Positions 43,291-52,161 of a stretch of DNA of 64,000 bases are shown in pieces (the stretch's first letter is position 1; each line of letters starts with the position of its first letter). Position numbers and translations under genes: made by a program. Under the pieces are notes generated by a model that did not search any database, had not been told where the DNA came from, and saw only the letters and a program-made list of their open reading frames with translations. Source of the stretch: Candidatus Poribacteria bacterium (lineage in GTDB: Bacteria; Poribacteria; WGA-4E; WGA-3G); contig VXPE01000036.1 of the NCBI GenBank assembly GCA_009839745.1, positions 68,763-132,762 on the forward strand. Direction: 5' to 3'.

Positions 43291-43333
43291 AGGGTACCTA
43301 TAAATTTAAAAAATAAGATAAGGAATTTTAACT

Positions 43334-44458
43334 ATGCAAGTTCAGGCGGCGGTGATGCTCCAACCGGGGCAGATAGAAATCCGAGAATTTGAGAAACCGT
43401 CACCCGCAGATGACGCACTCCTCTTACAAGTGGACAGAGTCGGCATTTGTGGCAGTGATAAACACATGTATCTTGGGCATACTGCCCTACAATTTCCTGT
43501 CATTCCGGGACATGAAGTCGTTGGCACGGTTGCTGAGATCGGTAAAAATGCGAATCAGGTTATGAACGTGATGGGGGGTCCCATCAAAGCCGGTGATCGT
43601 GTGACTGTGGTGCCTGGTTCAAAGAACTGTGGCAGATGTTACTACTGCTTGCATGTTCCGGGTCGTCCGACATTGTGTACTGGACGCACTATTTATGGAT
43701 TTAGCAATAGCGAAACACCACCGTATCTGAATGGCGAATTCGCCGAGTATACCTATATTCACGGCAATTCTTGGGTGTATAAAATGCCGGAAAGCGTCCC
43801 GGAGGAGATTCGCGTGTTGACCGAGCCGGTAGCAGTTGCGACACGTGCCGTTGAACGGGCGTGTGCCCCCGGTTTACCACAAGTCGGAGATGGATACAGC
43901 ATCGGGAATCGGGTTGCGGTTCTCGGATGTGGACCGATCGGTCTCCTCGTCATCGCTGTGTTAAGAGATAGCGGTGCTGGCACCATCATCGCTACTGACC
44001 TCGTTGAGAGTCGATTGGATATGGCGAAACAGATGGGTGCGGATGTAGTCATCAATGTCGGAGATACAACACCTGAAGAACGGGTCGAACAGATTCAGGA
44101 CCTCACAAACGGTGTCGGCGCAGACATCGCCATTGAATGTGCAGGTATACCCGCGGTTTTCTCCGAGGCATTGGACGTCGTGCGACGCGGCGGAAAGGTC
44201 ATCGAAGTTGGACATTACACCGATTCGGGAGATATACGGGTCCGCCCCCATCAGATTTGCAACAAAGATTTAGACGTTTGCGGTGTATGGGCATATCCGC
44301 AGATTCAGTTCCAAACGGCGTTGGATTTCCTTCAGATAACGCGCGCCCCACTGCATGAATTGATAACGCATCACCTACCGTTGCACCAATTGGAAAAAGG
44401 TATTGACATGCTCGGGCAAGAAGGGGTTTACAAAGTTGTAATTGAACCGCAGTTGTAA
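43334..44458 (+). CDS. Zinc-dependent alcohol/polyol dehydrogenase (MDR family)
   Basis: The 374-residue enzyme has G-I-C-G-S-D (catalytic Zn ligand Cys), G-H-E-V-V-G-T-V (His/Glu), the structural-zinc lobe N-C-G-R-C-Y-Y-C-(x7)-C with four Cys, and the Rossmann motif V-L-G-C-G-P-I-G-L-L. An acidic residue after strand 2 (A-T-D-L-V) suggests NAD. It resembles threonine and sorbitol dehydrogenases. A short insert (about residues 73-83) follows G-T-V-A-E-I-G. The substrate cannot be named. It follows the VWA gene by 43 bases but is unlikely to be functionally linked. Confidence 0.9.
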   Translation: MQVQAAVMLQPGQIEIREFEKPSPADDALLLQVDRVGICGSDKHMYLGHTALQFPVIPGHEVVGTVAEIGKNANQVMNVMGGPIKAGDRVTVVPGSKNCGRCYYCLHVPGRPTLCTGRTIYGFSNSETPPYLNGEFAEYTYIHGNSWVYKMPESVPEEIRVLTEPVAVATRAVERACAPGLPQVGDGYSIGNRVAVLGCGPIGLLVIAVLRDSGAGTIIATDLVESRLDMAKQMGADVVINVGDTTPEERVEQIQDLTNGVGADIAIECAGIPAVFSEALDVVRRGGKVIEVGHYTDSGDIRVRPHQICNKDLDVCGVWAYPQIQFQTALDFLQITRAPLHELITHHLPLHQLEKGIDMLGQEGVYKVVIEPQL

Positions 44459-44511
44459 TAGCAAAACAGTTGTCAGTAACAAGAGGTTTTGGTTATATCA
44501 GATATCTCTTT

Positions 44512-44537
44512 TAACTGATAACTGACAACCGACAACC
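44512..44537. repeat. Dispersed short repeat GATAACTGACAACCGACAAC
   Basis: Reverse complement of the repeat at 9946-9970 with two differences. A second half, CAGTTGTCAGTAAC at 44467, lies 45 bases away in inverted orientation, so the whole gap (44467-44537) can fold into a hairpin. Confidence 0.6.
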
Positions 44538-44545
44538 ATTAAAAA

Positions 44546-45544
44546 ATGAAACACTACAGAAACCTGCTCATCTTGATTTGTTGTTGTCTGTCGTTGAACT
44601 ATTTTTGGGGCATTAAAGACGGATCTGCCGCGGATAGCGATAGTCCCCTTTCCGATGAACTGTTAGTAGAGGGACCGCCTCTCTTCAAGACCATAGAGGA
44701 TGCGAAAACCTACATCGCGCAGCATCAGAATAAAGACGGCGGCTGGCCCCTCATCCCTGGTGAAGATAGCAATGTGGAGAGTACCGCGTTCGCGGTTTGG
44801 GCATTGATCGATGCGGGATGGGGCACTGGATCACAGGTCATCCGAACCGGGGTGCAGTACCTCAGAAATATGCAGTTGGATAATGGGGGTTGGAACAACA
44901 ACACCGCACATACGACGTTCGCGCTTATCGCCTTAGCAGCGGCAGAGACCGATCCTGAAGTCCGTTTTAATGGGCTCCGCTGGTTAAAAAAAGCGCAGAA
45001 CCGCAGTGGGGCATGGGGAAAAAAAGAACGGAGTCCTGACAACGTTCTTTACACTGCCGCTGTATTAGCTGGACTGCGGGAACTTGGCTTTAAACAAAAC
45101 TTTGAACCGATCTCTAAAGGCGCAGATTGGCTGGCGGAAGGCATTAATTTCGATGGCGGCTGGGCATTAGAACGTGGGGGCAGGTCTGACGTTTTCATAA
45201 CATCCTGGGTGGTTCAAGGCTTAGAAACTGTTTACGATATCGATGTCCAAATTGCCTGGTTGAAGCAGTTCCAGAACAGTGATGGTGGATTCGGGAGATA
45301 TAAGAACAGTCGAAGCGATCCAGAAATCACAGCGATTGCGGTTATGGCACTCGCTGCTGGAAACGATCCCCTCAACACGCGTCGGGTGGCTATCAACTAT
45401 TTAACAAATGTGCGGCAGGCGGATGGCAGTTTCGTCAGCAATACACCGATGGAACTGTCGGAACCGACTGCCAATTTACAGTCAACCTGTTTCGTTCTTA
45501 TCGCTATCCATGCCAAGACACCAGATGAACTTAACTTACAGTGA
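44546..45544 (+). CDS. Secreted squalene-cyclase/prenyltransferase-repeat protein
   Basis: The 332-residue product has a signal peptide (hydrophobic core about residues 6-22, cleavage after G-S-A-A). The mature part is an alpha/alpha toroid made of repeats with QW-like motifs: Q-N-K-D-G-G-W, Q-L-D-N-G-G-W, Q-N-R-S-G-A-W, F-D-G-G-W, Q-N-S-D-G-G-F and R-Q-A-D-G-S-F. There is no clear D-x-D-D-T-A cyclase motif, so it is probably not a terpene cyclase but a binding or surface protein of the same fold. It converges with the minus-strand VWA gene 34 bases away. Confidence 0.82.
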   Translation: MKHYRNLLILICCCLSLNYFWGIKDGSAADSDSPLSDELLVEGPPLFKTIEDAKTYIAQHQNKDGGWPLIPGEDSNVESTAFAVWALIDAGWGTGSQVIRTGVQYLRNMQLDNGGWNNNTAHTTFALIALAAAETDPEVRFNGLRWLKKAQNRSGAWGKKERSPDNVLYTAAVLAGLRELGFKQNFEPISKGADWLAEGINFDGGWALERGGRSDVFITSWVVQGLETVYDIDVQIAWLKQFQNSDGGFGRYKNSRSDPEITAIAVMALAAGNDPLNTRRVAINYLTNVRQADGSFVSNTPMELSEPTANLQSTCFVLIAIHAKTPDELNLQ

Positions 45545-45578
45545 GCGATAAATCACTATGGGCGGAGAGACAGCGCGC

Positions 45579-47009
45579 TTACCTCCGCTCATCAGCCCCA
45601 ATGCCCTGCCTTGCCAATGCCCCCGGCATAATATAGTGTTCACCTTTGGTTACCTGAGCGACCTGCCGTTGGAAATTATCTCCGATGGAGTTGCTTCGCA
45701 TGGAGGTAACCCCGCCGATGACGTAAACCCGAGCAAACGCACCTCGACATACTGAAATTGCTTTGCCTGCGGTATATCCTTTTTCTGCTCGTTTGCTTGT
45801 TGGTTCATCAGTGACGATGATGAGGACGAGATCACGCCCTTCTTCGGTGCGAAGTTTTGGCACGCCTTCAATAACAGCATCCAATAGATGCTCATCGCCA
45901 TTTTTTGGGAGGCGAAATAGTGATTTTACTTGCTCAGGTTCCAATGGCGGTTTGGTCACAACAATCGTGCTTTCCCCGCCGCCGACTGCCGCCCAAAACC
46001 GGATAATCCCAAATCGGTAATCTAATCCGGCTGTGTTGAACACGGAAACCATGAGATCCAAACCATCACATGCCGGATCCGTCTTGGTTTGCATACTCAG
46101 ACTGTAATCGAAAACGAACACAACGTCCACTTTACCGGGGTTACTCGCAACCAGATTCTCGGCAATCCGTTTAAACAAGCCATCGATCCTGAGGAGGGCT
46201 TTGTCTGCGATTGTCCCACCGCTCCGAATGCGCTGTCCGTCCATCCGTCGTTGTTTTGAATCAATTGGGTACCACATACCGTTGGTTTCATCCGTAAGTT
46301 CCGCTTGAACCCTTTCGCTCATACCGATACAGTTGAGTTGGACCCCATTTCTGCGACACAGGTCGATAATCTGTTGGCTAATTTTACTTTTCGCCTTCGC
46401 TTCTGTCCATGAAGTGCGTAGCCGAGCGTTGGTCACCACAACGAACTGTGTTATTGCGTCTTCTCGGAACTCTAACTCGTTCAAGCCTTTTACCACAGCG
46501 TCGAGTCCATACCCAGATTCAATGTTGTTTCCGGATTCGACTCGCATATCCCGGAATGCATTTTCAATATTGAGATAGTCGAATGTCCATTGATGGAAAT
46601 TGACGCGTGGTTCTTCGTATACGGAATGAAAATTCACCAACGCGAATCTGTAGTCCATCGTTTTCGTCTCTATAACGGTGAGCATGTCAACGAACCTCTT
46701 TTCAAGGTCGGCGAGATGTCCCAACATCTGTCTGCTACCGTCAACGACGAATACGACATCCACACTCGGGTTTTGAGCGTGCTGCGTTGCGCGTTTTGCG
46801 ATGTCCTTGAGGCTTGCGCCTATATCTGCTTTGAGCACATCTTTTTCTTTTTTCGCCCCCGGATCTACCAGAATCCTGTGTTTCCGTCGAGGCGGACGAA
46901 TCTGTGCCGATGCTTGCAATGTGCATAGCAACAGCCCCACTACAAGCAAGCAGCATATCCAGCCTTTTTGGTGCTGCTTGGAAACTAAACCTTGCTTAAC
47001 AAAAGTCAT
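45579..47009 (-). CDS. Secreted protein with two VWA domains
   Basis: A signal peptide (residues about 17-36, cleavage after A-S-A) is followed by two von Willebrand factor A domains. The first starts V-D-V-V-F-V-V-D-G-S-R-Q-M, the second V-D-V-V-F-V-F-D-Y-S-L-S-M; both have a near-complete MIDAS, the second being the canonical D-x-S-x-S. The C-terminus includes I-V-T-D-E-P and A-R-V-Y-V-I-G-G. CGGAG precedes the ATG. The gene starts 11 bases after the stop of the haem-porin gene, so both are probably transcribed together. A role in protein-protein contacts or metal-dependent adhesion in the envelope is likely. Confidence 0.85.
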   Translation of the reverse strand: MTFVKQGLVSKQHQKGWICCLLVVGLLLCTLQASAQIRPPRRKHRILVDPGAKKEKDVLKADIGASLKDIAKRATQHAQNPSVDVVFVVDGSRQMLGHLADLEKRFVDMLTVIETKTMDYRFALVNFHSVYEEPRVNFHQWTFDYLNIENAFRDMRVESGNNIESGYGLDAVVKGLNELEFREDAITQFVVVTNARLRTSWTEAKAKSKISQQIIDLCRRNGVQLNCIGMSERVQAELTDETNGMWYPIDSKQRRMDGQRIRSGGTIADKALLRIDGLFKRIAENLVASNPGKVDVVFVFDYSLSMQTKTDPACDGLDLMVSVFNTAGLDYRFGIIRFWAAVGGGESTIVVTKPPLEPEQVKSLFRLPKNGDEHLLDAVIEGVPKLRTEEGRDLVLIIVTDEPTSKRAEKGYTAGKAISVCRGAFARVYVIGGVTSMRSNSIGDNFQRQVAQVTKGEHYIMPGALARQGIGADERR

Positions 47010-47020
47010 ACGATCTCCGA

Positions 47021-48550
47021 TTAAAATTCAAGTAGAAGCTGCGGCACAATTGTCGCACTGCGTCCGGGTTTTCCGATGTTGTTCATTTGGTAAACAATCC
47101 GTGCCAATGCACCTTCTGTAAAATGCCACGTCAAAGCTCCACCGAGTGTTGTCCAAGTTTGGGCATCATCCGTCCGGTTGAAATTGAATGTTCTATACTT
47201 CTCGATGTCTGGGTTCCATACATCATATTTTAACCGAACATCCACGGTTTCTGTCAAGGGAATTTCTGCGTGTAGATAATAACCCTCCACCGCCCTCGTG
47301 CGATTGCTTGACGTTATCGGTGTTTCAGCGTATTTCGAGAGATGCATGTCTATTCCGCGTACCCATTCAGCAGCGAGATCAAATCGCCAAATCTTGAAAC
47401 TCGTTACGAGCCCAACTCTGCGTTTGTAGAATAAGGTGGACGGATCCACATCACCGTTATTCGGATTGAAAGGATAACTATTGCCATCGAAATAGGAGCC
47501 CCCAAGCCAGATCCTCTTACCTAAGAGCGACAGCGTTCCATTGACATGTAGAAATATAGGTGGACTGTTGTTTTGGATGGGTTTCAAAACACCGCCACCA
47601 CTGCCGTGTGGACCAATTCGGATACCAGACGTTACAGTACCATCCGTAACGGTACGGAGCGAATCCGGTCCATCTGCGAGTGATAACACGTAAGCAACGG
47701 GTCCAACATATCCATTCAACTGTAGCCCGCGATCAGAAATGAAACCGATATTTTTTCGGACTAAATTATACAACGGATTTGCGGCAGCATCCGACTTTGT
47801 ATCAATGCCGAAAGTGTGTCGAAAGCGTCCCACTTTCAAAGACGCACCCTTCGGTAAAACTGGAAGCCCTGTGAGAATGGCGTAGACAAACCCATGGTCA
47901 TCTGCGACCTGTGTGCCAAGAGGAGAGGTTGTCAGGAGTTGCTCCCCTAAGATCCCCACATGGTCGCCTATATTTGTTGTCAGGACGAACTCTGCGACGT
48001 GGATGAGTGTCGTACCCGTCCCCCAATTGTTTCTATCAGGCAGTAAATCGCTTCCGGGAGTGATTCGCCGAATATCCAATGCGCCACCAAAGACGAGATT
48101 CCCGAACGCGTCGTTAAAAAATCCAGAAGTATCTGTTTCTTGGGTTTCATCTGTCTCGTCAAAACTAAATATATTTTCATCATCTTCCATGAGTGCATCA
48201 TCTGTTTCGGCGTTTTCTTTTAGAGGCTCGACATTTTCAGGTGTACTCGCTGGGTCACCAGGATAGGACCGGGCAATGATCTCAGCGATGTTACTAAATC
48301 CATCTTTATCGGAATCTTCCTGCGCGATTCTGATGAACGTTGACGGATTCATCCCATTATGTAAAAACGCTCTGCCGTAAGGATTCGGCGCATCGCCGCC
48401 TTTCCTTGACGCATGGCAGACATTACATCCACTCGCCCATCTATATTCGCCACGGAACATCTTGTAAAAGGCAGGTAGTGCAAACGCGGAATTCTCAGCG
48501 ATCAAGGCACAAAAAAGGACTGTTAAGCAGAAAAGTAAAATTTTACGCAT
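47021..48550 (-). CDS. Outer-membrane porin with N-terminal c-type haem domain
   Basis: After a signal peptide (cut near residue 24, A-F-A) comes one haem-binding motif, C-N-V-C-H, in the context G-R-A-F-L-H-N-G (likely distal part), then an EF-hand/thrombospondin-3-like calcium loop D-S-D-K-D-G-F-S-N-I, an acidic linker, and about 360 residues of amphipathic beta strands ending in L-L-L-E-F, the aromatic last residue expected of an outer-membrane barrel. A haem domain fused to a barrel would place a redox centre at the outer membrane. It is followed by the VWA gene and preceded by an FMN-binding protein gene, which supports an electron-transfer role. The partner and the acceptor are unknown. 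Confidence 0.82.
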   Translation of the reverse strand: MRKILLFCLTVLFCALIAENSAFALPAFYKMFRGEYRWASGCNVCHASRKGGDAPNPYGRAFLHNGMNPSTFIRIAQEDSDKDGFSNIAEIIARSYPGDPASTPENVEPLKENAETDDALMEDDENIFSFDETDETQETDTSGFFNDAFGNLVFGGALDIRRITPGSDLLPDRNNWGTGTTLIHVAEFVLTTNIGDHVGILGEQLLTTSPLGTQVADDHGFVYAILTGLPVLPKGASLKVGRFRHTFGIDTKSDAAANPLYNLVRKNIGFISDRGLQLNGYVGPVAYVLSLADGPDSLRTVTDGTVTSGIRIGPHGSGGGVLKPIQNNSPPIFLHVNGTLSLLGKRIWLGGSYFDGNSYPFNPNNGDVDPSTLFYKRRVGLVTSFKIWRFDLAAEWVRGIDMHLSKYAETPITSSNRTRAVEGYYLHAEIPLTETVDVRLKYDVWNPDIEKYRTFNFNRTDDAQTWTTLGGALTWHFTEGALARIVYQMNNIGKPGRSATIVPQLLLEF

Positions 48551-48607
48551 GATAAATTCCCTCTAAAAGGGGATGTAGGACGGAATCGCCGGACAAACCA
48601 CCCTCAG

Positions 48608-49585
48608 TTAATATGTATCCAAGTCAATCTCTTCCTCGCTAAACCGGAGGTGTGCCTGATTGACTAAAGTAACAATGGTATCCCATTGCTCACGCGTTTC
48701 GTCAGAGATACCTTCTTTTTCAAGTGATTCAGCGAATTTAAGGAGATTTTCGCTAAATGTGTCTTGCAAGTAGCGATACTCCTCGGTTTGATCTGCGTTT
48801 TTGGGTGGCTCGAAATTGGAGATCCCCTTCGCATATTTAGCAAGTCGTTTCGCCGCTGCAATGGCTTTCTCCTTGCTCTCTTTTTCATCAAAGTAGTCAA
48901 CGACAACAAAATAGTCATCTATCATCAACGCCATAAGAGTTTTCAAGTCTTCTGCTTCGGGCATCTCTTCCTCTGGTGCCTCAGGCATGGGCACTTTTGC
49001 AACATCAGGTTTCGGTTTCCGTTTCAGGAAGAGCGTATAACTCATTACCAACGTTTTTTTCGGAATCAGAGCAACGGCGTTTGAAGCAGCTTCATGCCCG
49101 TCAGCAGCCTCAACATCTTCCCCAACTTTGAAAGCGTTGTCTATGCCCATACCAACGAATTGCTTGAGAAATTCATCTCCGACAATTGCGTCTGATTCTT
49201 TGTGTTCATAGACTGCCACTTTTACAACTTTTCCCTTCATGTCAAGTCCGACTGCTCCCTCAATAACACCCAGCGGTCCTTTGGCATCAGCGAAAAACAC
49301 CAAACCCATAGGCTTCTTTTTCTCACTGATTGGAATATAGAAGATCGGTTTCTGGTCTTCCGCCCGCAGTTTAGCCCCAAGTTCCTTTTCAATGGCGGCT
49401 ATTTTGTCTGGGGTTAGTACAGCATTGCGCTGGACGAATTTCTTCGCTTCTGGGAAGATAGCCGCTAATTTTTGACCGGGCCACTCGGTTTCATGGGCAT
49501 TCCCAAGTAGCGGCAGGCTTGCCATAAAAAAAACGAGTACCCATAGGATGCCTTTATGAGGTTGGCAATAGGTTTGGGAAAACAT
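48608..49585 (-). CDS. Exported FMN-binding-domain protein
   Basis: The 325-residue product has a signal peptide (hydrophobic core about residues 13-28, cleavage after G-N-A). Residues about 45-190 match the FMN_bind domain of RnfG/NqrC/NosR type: L-A-A-I-F-P-E-A, G-V-I-E-G-A-V-G-L-D-M-K-G-K-V-V-K-V, F-L-K-Q-F-V-G-M and G-H-E-A-A-S-N-A-V. In this family flavin is attached covalently to Thr or Ser in a related motif; here Ser is the candidate. The C-terminal third is a helical bundle, possibly for docking. Being exported, and next to a haem porin, it is likely to pass electrons in the periplasm. Confidence 0.82.
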   Translation of the reverse strand: MFSQTYCQPHKGILWVLVFFMASLPLLGNAHETEWPGQKLAAIFPEAKKFVQRNAVLTPDKIAAIEKELGAKLRAEDQKPIFYIPISEKKKPMGLVFFADAKGPLGVIEGAVGLDMKGKVVKVAVYEHKESDAIVGDEFLKQFVGMGIDNAFKVGEDVEAADGHEAASNAVALIPKKTLVMSYTLFLKRKPKPDVAKVPMPEAPEEEMPEAEDLKTLMALMIDDYFVVVDYFDEKESKEKAIAAAKRLAKYAKGISNFEPPKNADQTEEYRYLQDTFSENLLKFAESLEKEGISDETREQWDTIVTLVNQAHLRFSEEEIDLDTY

Positions 49586-49596
49586 ATGTAATCTCC

Positions 49597-49631
49597 TTTT
49601 TTAATTTTACCTTGCGGCGTAATTGAACGGA
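49597..49631. repeat. Dispersed repeat TTTTTTAATTTTACCTTGCGG, copy 4
   Basis: Copy of the AATTTTnCCTTGCGGTT family immediately upstream of the FMN-binding gene; it sits at the ribosome binding site region, as copy 1 does. Confidence 0.6.
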
Positions 49632-49749
49632 TTCGATATTTGAAGTGCTATCCGCTTGGGTCGCCTGCGTATTTTTGCGATGTAATACATTGTCCCGCAA
49701 GTCCACACGTTGTCCTCGGATGCCACACGCGCATCCGTTCTGGCGCTAC

Positions 49750-49777
49750 GGATTTAGTCTCTCGCCAGACTAAATCC
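49750..49777. promoter_or_regulatory. Perfect 11-bp inverted repeat GGATTTAGTCT...AGACTAAATCC
   Basis: The two 11-base arms are separated by 6 bases, and a third half-site ACTAAATCCG follows at 49791. The site lies between the stop of the His-rich gene and the FMN-binding gene. It could be an operator or a hairpin at the end of the upstream transcript; there is no T-tract. In the rest of this 285-base gap only repeat copy 4 was recognised. Confidence 0.45.
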
Positions 49778-49870
49778 AGTCTATTCCCATACTAAATCCG
49801 GTATTTCTGCGTATTGTTGCAGGCTTCCTATGAAACTGATCTTAATTCTGGAAAATTGTCCCGCGCCGCT

Positions 49871-50911
49871 TTACTTTTCAACTTCGACCATGAAACTGGA
49901 CCATAGAATTTGATCGGCATGCTTCAACTGTCCGAAGATCTGATAAATTCCAACTTCAGGGAACGTTGTCATTAGCATCACAGTGGGACCAAATTTCTCC
50001 GGTGTGATGCCATCATGTTGATGATGCCCAGTCATAGCGGACTTTTTCATTTCGTGTCCGGCGTGTGGATCTTTCATCATTTTGCGGGTATCCTCAGTCC
50101 CAGGAACTGTTCCGTGCGTATGCACAACACCATCTAAGCGCGTGCTAACAATAGCGAAATGCATGGGTGCGTCCAGAAATGGAACGAGGTCGGTAAGTGG
50201 TTCTCCATCGCGCGAAAAATGGTAAGTAATGTGTACCATCTCGCCGGCTTTAATCCGTTCGGGTGCCTCTATTTTTGCGTAATATGTAGATGAACCCTTT
50301 TTATCCATCAGAGAAACGGCTTTCGTATACCGATCGCCGCCTTCGTCAGCATAACCGAAAACGACTTTTTCACGGCGGAAATCCTCTGTCATGTTAGCCA
50401 ATTTCTCCTCGCCTACGACATCTACATATACGTATTTCGCGAATTCGGCCCCCATTGTCATCACATCAACAGCGAGAATGTATCTTCCTGCCGCAGGAAA
50501 TGTGAAGTGAACCGTATACCGTCCCTTTAATTCAGCCATGATGTCGCGAGATTCAAAATCTTCAGGGTGAATATGCCCAATACTCTGTAGATTCTCGCTG
50601 ACGACGAGCACATGCAGCACACGAGCGTGATGCACCAAAAGATCGCTAACGGGTTCATCTTTCGCATCGGTGAGATGGAAGGTCAGCACTGCAGACCTTT
50701 CCGCTTGAACGGTTTGCGGTTCCGTATGAAGTGCGACATTGAGAGATGCGGTGTTATGCATTTCATGAGCGTCGTGCGTCTGATGTTCTTGTGTATAACC
50801 TACCTGAACAAAAAACAGCATACCGACCCCTATCGCCATTGTGCAATACAGATAGGCACCCTTCGTCATAGGACGAAAAATCGAAGAAAACGTAAAATTC
50901 TGGGATTGCAT
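49871..50911 (-). CDS. Exported His-rich protein with two metal-binding-type beta domains
   Basis: After a signal segment (about residues 18-40) the mature N-terminus is His-rich (H-Q-T-H-D-A-H-E-M-H). Two related beta-sandwich units follow: the first with V-L-H-V-L-V-V-S-E-N-L-Q-S-I-G-H-I-H-P-E, the second with P-M-H-F-A-I-V-S-T-R-L-D-G-V-V-H-T-H-G. Between and after them are more His/Met segments (H-A-G-H-E-M-K, H-H-Q-H-D-G). From memory, this H-x-H-P-E type domain is common next to copper-resistance genes, so copper or another soft metal is the probable ligand. ACGGAGGAAC precedes the ATG; the upstream barrel gene ends 18 bases earlier. Confidence 0.78.
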   Translation of the reverse strand: MQSQNFTFSSIFRPMTKGAYLYCTMAIGVGMLFFVQVGYTQEHQTHDAHEMHNTASLNVALHTEPQTVQAERSAVLTFHLTDAKDEPVSDLLVHHARVLHVLVVSENLQSIGHIHPEDFESRDIMAELKGRYTVHFTFPAAGRYILAVDVMTMGAEFAKYVYVDVVGEEKLANMTEDFRREKVVFGYADEGGDRYTKAVSLMDKKGSSTYYAKIEAPERIKAGEMVHITYHFSRDGEPLTDLVPFLDAPMHFAIVSTRLDGVVHTHGTVPGTEDTRKMMKDPHAGHEMKKSAMTGHHQHDGITPEKFGPTVMLMTTFPEVGIYQIFGQLKHADQILWSSFMVEVEK

Positions 50912-50929
50912 CGTTGTTCCTCCGTAAAA

Positions 50930-51979
50930 TTAAAATGAATAGGTCGTGGCTAAAGAGACCAAATTTCCAAATTCAATTGCGTCGCCGCCATCGTAAAGCG
51001 TTTCTTGCGTCAGTGGAAACATGAAATTCGCAGACACGGAGATGCCGTTTAGCGTTACCACGGACATCCCCAGCGCTGCCATGGTATAATGCAGTCCGGT
51101 GTTGATGTCACGCTCCCCAGCCCACGCGGCAGAGGATTGATAAAATCCGAGATAGTTCGCGTTAAATGAAAACCAATCGGAAAGGCGATACATAAAGCCA
51201 GCTGTGTAAGTTAACTCTACTGAACCTCGATACGTCTTGCTGTTCTCATAGAACGGAAACGTTCCGCGTGTAGAAGCCATAATCGTCAGACCTCGGTAGA
51301 GCGGTAAACTGTATTGCAAGTTGGCAATTGGGTTGAAGGTACCGGTCCCGAACTGGATATGGAGATGTTCAATGCCCGCATCTCCGAGTTTCCAAGGATC
51401 TTCCTCGGTTTTGCCAACCGGAAGTGTGCTGCCCAACCGCGCAAACAGTAGGTCATCCGTTCTAAAGAGTCCGCGGATTTTATAACCCAAAAACAGATCT
51501 GAATCCGTAAGTCCGGCGTAGGTTTCATCTCTATGATGGATATCCCGACTCCGCAAGATCGCTTCCCTATCTTCAGGACTTACTGGATCAATCCACTCAA
51601 TACTTGCGTCCTGGTTCTTGACTGCATACGGAATGTTTGCTTGTAGCGTCCACTGATCGTTCAGCAAGTACTGGACTCCAACATCCATTCGGTAAGTGCT
51701 CAACCCTACATGGTGTCTATGTAAAGGGGTATCAACTACTTTTCCTGTTGGTGAAAGTCCCCTTGATTCAAGATGTCCACCCTGTGCGTCAGGGGACACT
51801 AACATATTGATATTTACTCGAAACTGATCTATCTCTTGTGAAGCCAAACTGACTTCATTCATCAGACCGCTGGGCGGTAAGACGGGATTACTTCAAGCGG
51901 GACAACTTTCTTGTGCGAACCCGAAAGAGATAAATACCGAAGTGAACAACAGCGTGCATAAAAACAGACGGATTTTCAT
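50930..51979 (-). CDS. Outer-membrane barrel protein with in-frame UGA (candidate selenoprotein)
   Basis: Read from the ATG at 51979, the frame encodes a signal peptide (M-K-I-R-L-F-L-C... cleaved after F-G-F-A at residue 22), then Q-E-S-C-P-A, a TGA at codon 29 (51895-51893), and S-N-P-V-L-P-P-S-G-L, running without a frame change into a 310-residue beta barrel that ends in T-T-Y-S-F. The ATG at 51862 after the TGA has no Shine-Dalgarno and would give an outer-membrane protein without a signal peptide. So the TGA is either decoded (C-x-x-Sec), a nonsense mutation or a sequence error. A 25-base hairpin starts 8 bases after the TGA. The barrel resembles MetA-like transporter barrels. It shares an operon with the His-rich gene. 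Confidence 0.75.
51860..51884 (-). promoter_or_regulatory. Hairpin directly after the in-frame UGA (possible SECIS)
   Basis: On the minus strand CGTC-TT-ACCGC (51884-51874) pairs with GCGGT-CT-GATG (51870-51860): nine base pairs, including one G-U, around a 2x2 internal loop and a CCA apical loop. It starts 8 bases after the TGA, within the distance known for bacterial SECIS elements. The apical loop lacks the G expected from the E. coli model, which weakens the case. Confidence 0.4.
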
Positions 51980-52161
51980 AATTTTAATTTTCTCTCTATG
52001 AAAAATAGTGTAACGCGGCGAGACATGAAACCTCGCGCCACAGGTTTATTAACAAGTTCTTCTGGCAAACCTTTATAAAAAGGAAGCCCAAGAAAACGCT
52101 ATGAAAAAAGTAATGGGATTAAGGAATAGAGGCGTGCTTAAGCGTCTTTTGTGGAACTCAC

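Noticed and set aside
44546-45544. Squalene-hopene cyclase
   Set aside because: The protein is half the usual length, has a signal peptide and shows no D-x-D-D-T-A motif.
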